Shown here: piece by piece, positions 1 to 12,462 of the stretch
How positions within the stretch are numbered: the stretch's first letter is position 1
Layout of the letters: each line of letters begins with the position of its first letter
DNA from: Cotesia glomerata
Taxonomy: Eukaryota > Arthropoda > Insecta > Hymenoptera > Braconidae
Direction: 5' to 3'
DNA length: 64,000 nucleotides
Assembly: GCF_020080835.1 (NCBI RefSeq)
Contig: NC_058165.1
Coordinates: 9,865,813 to 9,929,812 of the forward strand
Notes under the pieces: model-generated
Told to the model about the DNA's origin: nothing
The model's database searches: none
The model's input: the letters and a program-made list of their open reading frames with translations, nothing else
Made by a program: the position numbers and the translations under genes

Positions 1-192
1 TTGACATAGAATGACCTATATTAGTTTATTGTTGATTGATGGAATTTTTTTTATCATCTTAAATGTTTATTATTATCACATATTTTTCACGTATTAAAGT
101 AACATAAATTATATAAAATACTATTTTATTTTATTAATTGAAAGTTGAAAATAAATTTTTTATTATCGTTAGCAACTAACTGTTGTGTAAAT

Positions 193-905
193 ATGGGACG
201 GCGTAAAATTATACGAACAATAGAGGAAAGAAGAATACATTAGACGAATACAATGTGAAAAAAAAAGAAAAGGCAACGTAATCCACAAATTGTTAAAGAA
301 AAAAACTACCCAATCAATTCTCTCATATTAGATCATCTTCAAATAATTTCAACAGATATCATATTATAAATAGTAATTCGGAAAATGTTACTATAACACC
401 TTCTGGCAATGCTAACTGTCCCTCAGATTCTGCTTTATATGATATTATGAACAATTTTGTAAATCTTTCGTCTACGCCAGGTAATATATCATTGTTTAGA
501 TACCCAGAAAATAACAACCTGATTTCCAATCCTATGCATCACAATACTTCATCACAATACTTAGAAATTCAAGAGCATTACATCATTGGTGATATGATTG
601 TTAAATGTTGACATTGTAATGCAAAACATTTTGTTGCTGAAAAAGTCGCTAATAAATATAATTATTTTAATGATTGTTGCCGTCATGGCGAAGTAGATTT
701 GAATCAAACAGATCCTCCAGCTTTAATAAAATCTTGATTTTCGGGAATTCATGAAAAATCACAAAATTTTTTTGATTGCATTAGAAATTTTTAATAGTCT
801 ATTCTCTTTTGCTTCTTCCCATGCTAACTTAGCAAATCTTTCTTCTCAAAGACGTTGGTCATATTGTTTCAAGATTCAGGGACAGATATATTATCAAGTA
901 GGGGA
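193..905 (+). pseudogene. Remnant of a Helitron/Helentron protein, N-terminal part
   Basis: Translating in shifting frames gives a start like MGRRKIIRTIEERR, then near 575-905 the segment around HFVAEKV, FNDCCRHGEV, a run of prolines/LIKS and SSQRRWSYCFKIQGQIYYQV. This is the conserved region ahead of the Rep domain in Helitron-type rolling-circle transposases (CxxC, then a CCxHG motif, then a GQIYH-like motif). Stop codons (for example at 241 and in the CxxC region, where one Cys reads as a stop) and frame changes show that it is dead. No Rep or helicase part follows, so it is a truncated copy. It is a different copy from the Helentron at 11055-17372, which keeps only the C-terminal half. 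Confidence 0.6.
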
Positions 906-2176
906 AGGGAGTGGGCCCCCTAAAATTTAGAAGGACTCAAAATTTTAGGGGCAAAGTGGGCCCCTGAAATTTTTATAAAAAGGTGAATAATAAATCATTT
1001 ATACTTTTAATAATGATTAAAAGTGGTTTTGTCAAAAAAAAATTGTCATTGATTATAAAAAGTAAGAAAAAGAAATAAAAGAACGGTTCGTCAAATTTTG
1101 CCATATTGCTTTTTCGTAAAGGGTAATGAGAAACAAAGACTAAAAGAAAAGAAATATGTCAATAGGTTCATTCGCACGCTTTTCATATTAAAAATAGCAG
1201 ATTATTGATGGAACGATTTTATTAAATTTTTTAAGTCTATAGCTTCGCTGAAAGTTGACCTTTGAAAATTTTTGGTATTTTTTTTTTTGGAAAATACATT
1301 TGAAAACAAAAATTTTCTATATGATACGTTTCCGGAAGATCAATTTTTAAAAAATTCATTCATTGTTGGGTTGGGTAAAAATTTTTAAAAATCCTAAAAA
1401 CAGTTTTTGGTAGTGTAGGAAAGGACAAAAATTTTTCAGTCGAATCAAAAAGGATCGAGTTCAAAAGTGATCAATTTGACAAATAAAATACCCTGTATTT
1501 TCTGTAATTCTCCTAATTTTTTAAAAGAAGTAATTTGTTAAAAACGTCATAATAGATAATGAAAGAACAACAGTTTTGTTTGGAAGTGGTCGTAGATAAA
1601 AATTTAAAACTATACAAAAATTTAAGATGTTAATATCTCCTGAAATATTGATGTTAGCAATTTAGTGCTCGGGATCTTTTGTAGAAAATCAAATTTACTA
1701 CAAGTTAGGTATTCAAATGTTTTTCGTAGCTCTTCTCAGTGACGAGAAAAGGACAGAAAAACGTAAATTTTATGAAAAAATTGGATTTGGTGGTCCATAC
1801 TCCCTCGCCAGTGTGAGTTACGATTACGCCACGATGGGTAGTTTTGTGGAACATTCAATTCTAAGTAAAATAACCCACCTTTGATTGAAATAATGCTATG
1901 AAATGCTGCTGAGCTGTGAAAATTTAAGGAAACAGCTCGAGTTTTACGTGCATATTTAATGGGAAATCTTTTCACACCTTGATCGAGCTTTGAGAAGTTA
2001 CATTATCCCCAATGTTACTGAACTTATAATAAGTGATGCTCTAATATATGAAATATGTATAGACGTGTTTTCTATTATTTCATCTGCACGTAACATTCCT
2101 GACAGTGGTATAATGAGTGTACATAGGATTCGTGTTACTAGACGTTTACGAAAATGATAATCCTATTTAAATACTC
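906..2176. other. AT-rich spacer, no gene seen
   Basis: No convincing coding sequence. A short inverted motif around 915-980 (GGGCCCC/AAATTTTAGGGG on both strands) and homopolymer-rich sequence suggest old repeat debris, but I could not define an element. Confidence 0.4.
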
Positions 2177-2449
2177 ACTAGAAATTTAAACAGTGCGCTA
2201 GGCGCGCGCCTTAATTTTAACCAATGATAAATCGTGGCCCGGTTTTTGCGAATTTCGACTTATAACTAACTTCAATACTTTTATATATTTTTATTGAGAG
2301 GATTATTTTTGGGAATAATTTTTCGGAGTATCCATTATTTTAGTAAATATCAAACAAGTGAATGCACAAAAGATTTGATTACGGGTCTCTGAGTTATTAC
2401 TAAAGCATTACTTGCACGCGCGCGCTTGCGCGCGAATATCATTTCTAGT
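2177..2449. repeat. Possible small inverted-repeat element (MITE-like)
   Basis: The left end ACTAGAAAT leads into a GC-rich GCGCGC stretch. The right end is the reverse (GCGCGC stretch, then ATTTCTAGT), with about 270 bases in all in otherwise AT-rich DNA. The ends are only partly matched and no target duplication is obvious. Confidence 0.3.
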
Positions 2450-2898
2450 TATAATAAAAATTTACAATTAGTACCAACTTAAATCTCGCGTTGGCTGCAT
2501 TTTTTATAGCAAACTATCCTCTTGAAGCTACAGTTTATGTAAAAACAATTCCAGCGCACCCTGGCGGATGTAGATGCAAGCTGTGAAATGTATTTTTTTA
2601 ACTGTAGTTTCCCATCTGTTGGAAGATTACCATGCATTCTCGAATTATTTAGTCTGTAGCATGTCACTTTTTACATAGAAAAAAAGTCAGGATCGAAATT
2701 TTTGAGCTTGCTATAGTTTGTGCTGATAAAATTTAATAATTTCAAGTAGATTAATTATTATAATTGAATATAATTAATTAATATAAGTAAAATAAAGCAT
2801 GAATTACTGTTATAATATAAAATTTAGGAACAAGAAGTACCGTAGAATTAAATAAAATTTTGCAACTTCAAAATACCTTCTGCTTACAGTAAACATAG

Positions 2899-2970
2899 TC
2901 GGTAGTCTGGCGCTCCGCTTACAACGGATTTGAACGGAACTTGGCGCCAGATTCTACCGAATCTGTGGAT
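2899..2970. repeat. Imperfect palindrome
   Basis: TCGGTAGTCTGGCGC at the left is mirrored by GCGCCAGATTCTACCGA at the right, with about 40 bases between. It could fold into a hairpin. It may be a tiny MITE end pair. Nothing else supports a function. Confidence 0.4.
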
Positions 2971-3398
2971 TTTAATAGCCAAAAACTTAGAAAATGAAAT
3001 ATCAACAGCTGTTAACTACTTTATTAATACTTTATTATAATACCACTTTGAGATTCTCCGAGATCTACCTTTCTCTCACAGTTTCATAGTCTATGTACGG
3101 ACTATGGAAATTATACACTGTGTAAAATGTGTACAGTCTCCATAGTGCTGACCTCGCTATTGTAGAATTATGGTTATAGGTGATTACATATTTTATAAGT
3201 ATTTTTTGGTGATTAACCGAGTCAAATATATATACTACAGGACAGCAATTATATTTTGCACTTTTAACTTTCTGCATTAACTATATTCGTAAGTATTATT
3301 TGAAAAAAAAACAATTTATTTAGCTATCTAATATTCAACTATAAATTATAAATATTTAAACATTAAATAATTCTAGATTTATTATCAATAAGCAAATC

Positions 3399-4717
3399 AT
3401 GGCTGATTTAGAGCTCTATTATGAGATGCGAAATATAATAAAGGCTGGAAATCTTGAAAAAATGAAACAAATAATAAACAATTACGGGTTATCATATTGT
3501 TCCGCTTGGGATGATGGTTATAAACTACTCACAGAAGCTTGTGTACAAAATCACAGTCATTTAGCAGAGTATCTGCTATCGAAAAATGCTAAAATCAACT
3601 GTGACTATGATCTAATGTCACCTCTTCAAGCAGCTGTTATGAATAACAATAAAAAATTAATTAAATTACTTTTGGAGCATGGCGCTAAAGCTTATACAAA
3701 TAGAAATAATGGACCGCTTCAAATAGCTATTAAAAATAAAAGTTTTGAAATTGCAAAACTTTTGAGCATAATGCTGTTAATAAAAGCATTCATGAATTAT
3801 CCGATACCCCGGAAGATCCAGCGCTACATTTGGCTGTTCTTAGCGGTGAATACTCAATGGTTAGACTACTGTTAGAAAATGGTTTTAACGTACATGTCAG
3901 CGATTCTAAAGGATCAAAATCAATTCATTTGGCTATTAGATTGAGACTTTTAAGCATTGTACAATTGTTGTTGGAGTTTGATGCAGATGTAAATGCAAAA
4001 ACTAAAGAAGGATATACTCCGCTTTTCCTGACTTTATTTCTCTCGCAGATTCGATTTACGGACGACGAAATTCCAGTAAGTTCTGAGCAAGATTCAAAGA
4101 TATTAAATCTCCTTTTAGATTACAACGTTGACATTAATATTGTTGATCGACATAACCATGCTATCCTTTATTATGCTAACACTTTTACACATGAGCACTT
4201 TATTCCTATAGTTTGGGACATATCCTATGAACATGATTGACGGAAAATTGAAGCTTTAATCAGTCAAGTTGCCAAGTTACAAAGTCAAAATTTGTATGTT
4301 TCGGCTGGTAATTTACAAGGATTGTCGTTTATCAAAATAGATAGATTCGTGAGGTACCGCCAAATGTGCCATGAAGAGTTACTGAAAATGGTTGATGAAA
4401 AAATACCAAACACAACCATTCCACTTTATAATTTTATCACTAAAAGTGATCATTATTTGACATCATTTGTGAATAATGACAATGCTAAAGGATTTGTGTT
4501 GTCAGATACAATTGTAAATCGATTTCCTATCTATGCATCCACAGTAAAAAATTGTTTTTCAAGAGGAGTAAGGAGAAGCTTTTTATTAGAAGAAAGCATG
4601 AAAATTTTTGAAAATAATTGGCCGTACGCCTCTAACTTACTGCCAAATTGTTTAGTATATGTATTTAAAAATTTAAATAATAATGATTTACATGAATTTA
4701 TATGGATGTTCAAATAA
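3399..4717 (+). pseudogene. Ankyrin-repeat protein gene, copy 1 (frameshifted)
   Basis: The start ATG at 3399 opens a 158-codon frame of ankyrin repeats (motifs like LAEYLLSKNAKINC and SPLQAAVMNNNKKLIKLLLEHGA). Comparison with copy 2 shows that 4 bases are missing near 3760, which moves the reading frame. The repeats continue in the frame of 3830-4240, and a TGA at 4238-4240 (TTA in copy 2) interrupts it. The same frame resumes at 4292-4717 with a non-repeat C-terminal region ending in NNDLHEFIWMFK. That tail resembles the F-box-like PRANC region known from poxvirus, Wolbachia and parasitoid-wasp ankyrin proteins, but this is a weak match by eye. The family usually acts as a scaffold or ubiquitin-ligase adaptor; the function here is unknown. 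About 180 bases upstream are also shared with copy 2 (3215-3398 against 8831-9016), so the promoter was duplicated too. Confidence 0.75.
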
Positions 4718-4758
4718 GAAAATTCATTATAAAATGTATACACTTAAGGAGTAACCCT

Positions 4759-4902
4759 GGTTAAAAATACTGATCGAAAAGAATTGAAAAGCGGTCACTC
4801 CATGCAAACTGTATATCTATATATACAAACAAAAGAATTTAAATTATTAAAAAGAATTTAAATTTCACCATTTTCAATTCTTTTCAATCAATATTTTTAA
4901 AC
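4759..4902. mobile_element. Short MITE, about 144 bp
   Basis: Terminal inverted repeats of about 35 bases: GGTTAAAAATACTGATCGAA at the left is matched by the reverse complement of the right end, with a few mismatches. It lies just 3' of the ankyrin gene and is not seen after copy 2, so it came after the duplication or was lost there. Confidence 0.5.
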
Positions 4903-5186
4903 AGTAAAGAATATTTCTAATAAAAATGAAATAAAATAAAAATTATTTTCGTTTTACGACCGAATAATTTTATATCATTATATGTGATTAAATATAATAA
5001 TCTATGTTGTGTATAATTGTTAGTATAATTCGTATATACGAATCTTCTATATAGAATTTCTATATAATAAAAAAAAAAAATATTTATATTTTGTTTATAT
5101 TTATTGATTATTTTGGGTAGAATCACCAACTCCGTCAACATCGAATGCTAATGCTGATGAAGTAATACCATCACTATCAGTCCAAA

Positions 5187-5531
5187 GCTGATGAACCTAA
5201 GGAGGATGATGAAGACAACGATTTTGCAGAACACGATGATGATATTGCACTGAAAGAGATAGATGTTAAGAAAAGAAAGTCTGATGAATTTAGTCTGCCG
5301 AATATAGATGCACAAAGTATAAAAAGAATTAAAGACGCGAGTAATATCGTTGGAAGCATCCAAGCCAATGATCGTTTGTTGAAAGAGCTGTCTATTATTT
5401 ATAAAAGCGATGATCAAAACGAAATTTTCACCGTTAATTTGATTGATGACCGTCTTGATGAATGGGAAGTAGGAATAAAAGAAGTAGATAGTGACTCAGA
5501 ACTAATGAAAGAACTAAACAAATGTTTATAA
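5187..5531 (+). pseudogene. UBE2Q-like ubiquitin-conjugating enzyme fragment
   Basis: An open frame without a start of its own runs from 5187 to a TAA at 5529-5531. It reads an acidic stretch (KEDDEDNDFAEHDDD), then a KKRKSDE segment, then ANDRLLKELSIIYKSDDQNE and VNLIDDRLDEWEVGIKEVDSDSEL. The last part matches the start of the UBC fold in UBE2Q1/UBE2Q2 (RLxKELxxIY..., NDxLxxW). The rest of the UBC domain and its active-site Cys are missing, and an in-frame stop lies at 5163. It is best read as a gene fragment or one stranded exon. It could be a real exon of a gene whose other exons I failed to see, but nothing suitable follows within 1 kb. Confidence 0.55.
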
Positions 5532-6895
5532 AAATTGAACCATAATAGATATCGAGCGTATGAAAAATTTATTATATAAATCAAAAAATTGTCTGAAAGA
5601 TCGTTTTGAATGTCAAAGACCGTATCATTAATAGTTTAGAAGTTATAACAATTTATAAGTTCATGAAATAGTTGACCGCTTCAACTTTGATGGGGTAAAT
5701 TATTTTAAAATTTAATAAAAAATAGAGAAAAATTTTTTTTACAACTTTTATGCATATGGCTGTATTTGTAATTTTTTAAAGCTACGGAAAAAAAATATAA
5801 TGAAAATGACAATTTGTTTATAAGAAATTGTTTATAAAATAAACAATTAAAATTTAAATAAAAAAAAAATTTTTTTTCACAATTATATTGAGAATTGTAA
5901 ATAATGATTTAAAAAAAAAAAAAATTATTTCTTAATAAATAATTTAAATGGTGGTAAAATGGAAAAAACAATTAAAAAATTTTTTTTTTAAAAATCATTA
6001 TTTTACTATGACAATAAAATGATAAAAAAAAAATTTTTCAAAAATATTCAATTTGTCTATTTGTTTATAACAAATTTTTAAACAATTAATGTTAAAAATT
6101 TTTTAGCCAAACTACTAGACGCAATATATCAATACAAAAACAACCAAAATTAAAAATTTAGGAAAAAAAATTTTTTTTATAACATTAGTCGGATATTTAA
6201 ATTTTTGATAACTTTGAAAAATCATTATAAACAAATGAAAAAACTTTTATAAACTTTTACTACGCGGTCTTGTTCATTATTTAAATAACAAGAGCTCCTA
6301 AGAGAAAAAAAATTTATAGACACATTTTTTAAACTTTTATAAGAGATTTTATCAAAACTCAAGTCTACGAAAAATTAGTTAATTAACAATTGAATAACTT
6401 AAACAAAAATCAAGCTAAAATTTTTTTTTGACGGGGCTATATTCCTTCAAGTGTCTAGATGACACTATAATTTATTCAGATTTTTAAATTGATATTGAGT
6501 GTTATAAAAAAATTATTTTGTGTTGCATACTTTGCTTGGCGGCGACGTCTAGGCAGCGAAACGGTCGCGCGGAGCCCAATTTTCACCGTTAAATTAAAAT
6601 TATAAATAATAAAGCTACAACTCCGGGAGTCTAAATTTATTTTACTAAAATTTTCTCCTCTTTTAGGATCTTTTTTCAAATTTGAAATATCTTTAATATT
6701 TTTGAAGTTATAGCTACAAAATGGAGACTACCTTTTTTTCTTTTCGTTTTTTGTTTATAACAAATGAAATTTTTAATGGCTGAAAAATTAAAAAATATTT
6801 CTTACTCAGAATAAAATTGTGAATCCAATGCACCAATCGCCATATTTTTAAGAGGCGGCTAACGATTATTCGCAGAAAACTCACTTCTCGACTAG
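5532..6895. other. AT-rich spacer, no gene seen
   Basis: Very AT-rich with recurring TTTGTTTATAA-type words on both strands, perhaps an old repeat. A GC-richer patch at 6535-6580 has no recognisable coding content. Confidence 0.4.
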
Positions 6896-7578
6896 ACTAC
6901 ACGGCAAAAAATTTCTGGGAGAATTTACGATACAACTATTGTAAATCTGGACTATACTTTTATTATTATTAATTGTCAAATATTTTAGAAGAAAAAATAC
7001 TATTTATTTATGAAAAAATACGATATTACTATTGTAAAAAGTAAGAGATGAAAATTTCCAGTGCTGCCTCTGTATCTTTCCAATAGAAAATTAATACATA
7101 TAGCAAATTTTACAATAGTTGAATTGGAATGTTTCTCAATTAGTGTGAGTGATAGCCGTACACAGCGCTAGACTTCGAGTTTATGTAAATGTTAAAGGAT
7201 ATGCGTCTTAGTTTACCTCGGATAGCGTAGAGGGAGAGTCTCTGGCTGCCAACACAGAGTTCTAGGTTCGATTCCCAGATAGCACGAAAATTTCGATTTC
7301 TTTTTCTATCTCTCTCCCTCCCTAATATTTCTTTTAAAAAAACCAACTGTGAATTTTTACAATAGTTGAATTGTAAAGTTCACAAACACATACTGTATAA
7401 TTTGCTCTATAGTATTCGACTTTTTAAGACTCTTGCTTGTCTTATTTGTTGGATAAAATTTACAATAGTAGATCGTAAAAATTACTAAATGAGAAGTATA
7501 GTCCACCGTTACTATTTTATTTAGTAAAAATTACAATAGTAAAATAGTAAAAACTCCTTTAATTTTCTTTCCGTGTAC
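6896..7578. mobile_element. Non-autonomous element with inverted ends, carrying a tRNA-like segment
   Basis: The left end CTACACGGCAAAAAATTTC and the right end (reverse complement TACACGGAAAGAAAATTAAA) form degenerate inverted termini. Inside, words such as ACAATAGT recur on both strands. At 7216-7285 there is a tRNA-like segment: TAGCGTAGAGGG fits an A box and GGTTCGATTCC is a perfect B box. A full cloverleaf is not evident, so this is more likely SINE-derived or a decayed tRNA than a working gene. Confidence 0.4.
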
Positions 7579-7599
7579 AAGGAAAGTTCCATCTATATG

Positions 7600-8626
7600 C
7601 CCGGGAAAAAATGATCAGGACTGATCAGACCTGTTCATATCTGATCAGGCCTGAAATCCGACCTGATCAGCCCTGTTCATGTATGATCAGGCCTGAAATT
7701 AGGCCTGATCAGACCTGTTCATGTCTGAACCGTTAAATACGCTCAGACCTGATCAAGCCTGTTCATGCCTGCTCATGTCTGAAGCATTAAATACGCTCAG
7801 ACCTGATCAAGCCTGTTCATGCCTGCTCATGTCTTCATGTCTGAAGCATTAAATACGCTCAGACCTGATCAGATCTGATCAAGCCTGTTCATGCCTGCTC
7901 ATGTCTGAAGCATTAAATATGCTCAGACCTGTCCATGCCTGTTCATGTCTGAAGCGTTAAATACGCTCAGACCTTTCCATGTCCGATCATGTCTGTTCTA
8001 GCCTAATAGAAAAGGATTAAAACTCCATATATCAACTGACAAGAACTGTTCATGCATGATTTACCCTCTTAAATGATATTTTAAGTCTGGAAGAAAAATT
8101 TTATCGAACTATAGACTGCAGTTCTATTTTTAAAATTAATTTGTTCCGTATGACGTATCAGTTTCTATCCCCTTATAAATTTTAAATGTACGACTTTCAT
8201 CAAAAATTTCAGCTTATATAAGCATGAACTTTTTAATTTTCCATGCCAAAACGATGATTTTTAACGATGAATTTTGACGCAATGACATAAAATTTTTTAC
8301 TGTGTTCCATTGAATACGCGAAAAATGAGATTATTTAGTAAAAGTTTGAGTTTGATAGCGTGAAAACACCAAAATATATCAGTTGATATCGATAAGTCCT
8401 TTCAAGGTGTCTGTTATTATCTTAAGCTACGCCTTGGTCCATAGCAGTAGTGTCAAAGGCTGTTAAATTGCTTTTTTTTTTTTTTACGGACCTGATCGAG
8501 TCAGGCATGAACAGATCTGATCAGACATGAACATGCCTGACCAGGTCTGATCAGAACCGGTCATTTTTCATATCTGATCAGACCTGAACACTCATGCCTG
8601 TTCATATCTGATCATTTTTTCCCGGG
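7600..8626. mobile_element. MITE with CCCGGG ends and CTGATCAG-rich subterminal arrays
   Basis: The ends are inverted copies of CCCGGGAAAAAATGATCAG (left start 7600, right end 8626). Next to the ends are arrays of CTGATCAG/CTGTTCATG words: 7612-8010 on the left and 8489-8612 inverted on the right. The left array contains about four tandem copies of a 50-70 bp unit built on TTAAATACGCTCAGACC and GCCTGTTCATGCCTGCTCATG. The middle (8030-8480) is plain AT-rich DNA with no coding frame. The layout fits a non-autonomous DNA transposon whose repeated subterminal words are transposase binding sites (inference). Confidence 0.6.
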
Positions 8627-9449
8627 TGTGCGTTAAGATGTTACTTCTATTCTGCTAACATTAGAGGTAAAAATTATTATTTATAGTCAAAAAATCAAAT
8701 AACAATGGTTAACTAAGTACTTCATAACCCTGCTCCGCGAGCATGGAGGATTGTTTCACCGGTCAGTGGCGCTACTTTTCTTCAATTATGGTAAATAAGG
8801 GTAATTGATATTCTACATTCCCTTTTAGCACATAACTGAGTCAAATATAGTACACTATAGGACAACAATTATACTTTGCGCTTTGAACTTTCTGCATTAA
8901 TTATATTCGTAAGTATTATTTGAGAACAACAATTTACTTAGTTTCTTAATATTTAACAATTAATTATAATAATTTAAACATTAAATAATTGCAGATTTAT
9001 TAACAATCAACAAATCATGGCTATCTGACTTGGACCTCTATTAGGAGGTCTATGTGAAACATAATAAAGGCTGGAAATCTTGAAAAAATGAAACAAATAA
9101 TAAACAATTACGGGTTATCATATTGTTCAGCTTGGGATGATGGTTATCAACTACTCAGAGAAGCTTGTGTAAAAAATCACAGTCATTTAGTAGAGTATCT
9201 GCTATCGAAAAATGCTAACATCAACTGTGACGATAATCTAGTGTCACCTCTCCAAACAGCTGTTATGAAAAACAACAAAAAATCAGTTAAATTACTTTTA
9301 GAGAACGGTGCTAAAGCTTATACAAATAAAAATAAAGCGCCGCTCCAAATAGCTATTGAAAGAAAAAATTTTGAAATTGCAAAACTTCTTTTTGAGCATA
9401 ATGCCGTTAATAAAAGCATTCATGAAATATCAGATATTTTGGAACGTCC

Positions 9450-10667
9450 TGTTTTGCCGCCAAGGCAAAAGAGAGTTGGTCACCCTGACTCTTATAACTA
9501 TACTAAAATCTTAACTATACTCGAGACTCAACAAGAGTCGTTTCTATGACTGTTCTCCACGAACATGTCCAATAACACGTGTTGTAATGGCTGCTGCACC
9601 TGCGCACCATGAGCTAGCGGGAAGAAGCCCGGCCGGCACGAAGCACGAGGCGCGAGACGCCATGTGCGAAGTTCAGTTGTGTTTGGGACCTGTAACCGAC
9701 ACAATATACTCGCTAGCCTCGCTAACACTTAATTTCATTTATTCTGTGTTTTTCATTGTGAACAATTACATAGTAATACATCCATTCTGATATTAAAGTA
9801 ACTCATCTAGTTAATTAAATTCGTATTCTTTATCGTGAAAATAATATAAATTCATCGTAATTAAATTTAAACACTTTTGATAGTTGTGACGCAGTACTTT
9901 GGTGTGGCGTCGCGGCCATTGTTTTAACTTACACGCCGGGTAATAAGACGCGTAATTTCATCACCTTTAAATATTAATTTAACTTCAAATTCTTCAGTAA
10001 TGAATAATAATTAATTAGATTTCGAATAAATTTAGCTTCATAATACGCAATTTAACTTATATTAAAAATATTGAACTTAGTGCTTCTCACGTAATAATCA
10101 TCAAATATTGCAATTTATTTAAATTCTCGCGAATAATGCATAATTAATCAAAATAAATTAAAAATAGTTATAATCACGAAATAATTCAAATTGACTAATT
10201 AAAATCTATTTCATCTCAATTTAACTAATCAATTTATTGTCTCAAATCATAAATACGTTCGATCCTCTCGGATCAATTGAATCGATCTTTTCAGATCAAA
10301 CGCACATTGATCCTCTCGGATTAAAATTCTCAGATCCTCTCGGATCATTATTAACAGGTACCGGTTGACCTCAACAACCTAATAGCGGCTGAGATCCTTT
10401 CTCACCCTTATTGTATACCTAGTGCAATTATTTCACTTACATACACACACTTATTCATATCATACACGACTGTATCTATCTTCGAGGAGTTTTTCTCTAG
10501 TAATTGCTAGAGTTTTCTCCCATTGGGGAATAAATTATTTATAATTATTCACCCCAACACCGAGTGTTTTATTTTAAGTTAAGAATTCCTGATCCTGGTT
10601 CCTGAATAGTTTAAGAAGAATAAATAATTACGGAAATTCTCCATCTTGGAGAGTTTGCGACAAAACA
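9450..10667. mobile_element. Probable solo LTR, 1.2 kb
   Basis: The insertion is exactly defined by comparison with ankyrin copy 1. It begins TGTTTTG and ends CAAAACA, the inverted TG...CA signature of LTRs. Flanking 5-mers CGTCC (9445-9449) and CGTTC (10668-10672) look like a target duplication with one change. There is no internal coding region. GC-rich sequence at 9590-9700 and repeated GATCCTCTCGGATC words at 10258-10345 are the notable contents. The retrotransposon family is not identifiable. Confidence 0.55.
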
Positions 10668-11726
10668 CGTTCAGCGCTCCATTTGGCTGTTCTGAGCGGT
10701 GAATATTCAATGGTCAAACTACTGTTAGAAATTGGTTTTAATGTTAATGTCAACGATTCTAAAGAATTAAAATCAATTCATTTGTCCATCAGATTAAAAT
10801 TTTTAAACATTGTACAATTGTTGTTGGAGTTTGATGCAGATTTAAATGCGAAAACTAAAAAAGGTTATACTCTGCTTTTTCTGACTTTACTTCTCTCTCA
10901 TTATCGATACATCGAAGACCAAATTCTACTAAGTTCTGAGCAAGATTTAAAGATATTGAAACTGCTTTTAGATTACAAAGCTGACATTAATATTGTTAAT
11001 CCACAAAACTGTGCTACCCTTTATTTCGCTAACACTTTTACACGTGAGCACTTTTGCACGCCTCATAGCGCGAAGCGCGTGAGGTTGTGCTTTATACTCG
11101 ACTCGTCAAGGCCAAGCAATTTTGTGATCTTTAAATGTCTCTATCACAACCATATTACACTTATACAATAATATAAGTAGATGTACACGGAGAAATCACT
11201 TAAATCAAACCATCTTTTACTTTCTAAAATCATTTCATGTAGCTATTTTGAAAAAAAAAAACGTTTTGAAAAAAATTTTACGTGGACGTCCGGATGTCAC
11301 CCCATTTTGGATGTACCAATGATTACTCCCGAACAAATTGATATTTCAAGACCGGACCTTTTTTATTAGTTTACGAATGCGATGAACTGGGTCCGTATTT
11401 CATATCAGTAGCCTAGTTTACGTATTTTTTGAAGTGAAACTTCTTTAGAATCGTTGTGATTTCAAACCGGATGCAACGAAAAAACGACAGGTAAGAGACA
11501 CAAATACAAAAATGTGTAGGATGAAGCCAGGGGAAAGAATGAGACAGAAATATACATACAATTTGTATATTATCGGTCTCTCCTCTTTGTGCCATACTTC
11601 GTAGCGTCCCCACTCCCGTCTTCTAAGCATAGTCGCCTGTAATTTGTGAGCCAGAGCGAGAGAGCAGATGTCAGTGTGTATGTATATTGCACACTGTTTA
11701 ATACGTGCTTGTATTTGAGCATTTAA

Positions 11727-12434
11727 GGGCATTCTCCCTAAATTGCCATTTGAAAATTTTTCTACCGAAGCGCCGTCTGGTGTCAGAATGTAGCACTAAA
11801 ATTCTTAAAATTGAATTAAATTAATAATTAATTTTATAATTAAGAAAAAAATAGGGGAATGAATTTGGTCGTTAGAAAAATTAAAATGCTACAATTTGAT
11901 AATAATTGAAGATAGTAAAATTTAAAATATACTTACATAAAATGAAAAAAAGTAAATTGTAGGTTAAACATGGGAAAAAAATGTCATGTGTAAAATAATT
12001 ATTTAAAAAAAAACTATTACCATTCACTAAAAAAGAAATGATCAGCTCCGTGTAGAATTTTTAGGAGATTTTAATCACATTTTAGTTAAATTTTAAACAA
12101 TAATATTAATTAAATAGTTTTATTAAAAATCATTTCCAAGTTTCAACATAAACAACAGTATCGTACATATTATGAGGTCCCAAAGGGATCCCAGTGTAAA
12201 AAGCGGGAAGTTAAAAATTTTCAAAATTTGTGGATAATGCAGTTCGCAAGTTACACTCCAAATGTAGTTACCATGGGATAGAGAGAAGCAATGTTACCAA
12301 TAAGCCCTGGAACGGAAGTCATTCATGTAATTTGAATTTATCACCAAATATGGTGAGTTATACATACTTTATTTATTCATATTTTCTAGATAATGTTTAT
12401 TTTATAAGGCATGCATATAATGCTATATTCTAGA
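11727..12434 (+). repeat. Left terminal inverted repeat of the TTAA transposon
   Basis: About 708 bases, matched in reverse by 14194-14900. A 67-codon frame at 12230-12433 has its exact mirror at 14195-14398 and is only a by-product of the repeat, not a gene. Confidence 0.8.
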
Positions 12435-12462
12435 CTAAACAAACGATCGTTTTAAATAAATT

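Noticed and set aside
3399..4717. Bracovirus-type viral ankyrin gene
   Set aside because: Bracovirus ankyrins are short IkappaB-like proteins without the long C-terminal region seen here, and no other viral gene or excision motif is nearby.
7612..8010. CRISPR-like regular array
   Set aside because: The repeated words are palindromic, irregularly spaced and mirrored at the other end of a MITE, in an animal genome.
12230..12433. 67-codon protein found identically on both strands (12230-12433 and 14195-14398)
   Set aside because: It is only the mirror image inside the terminal inverted repeats; it has no motif or codon signal.
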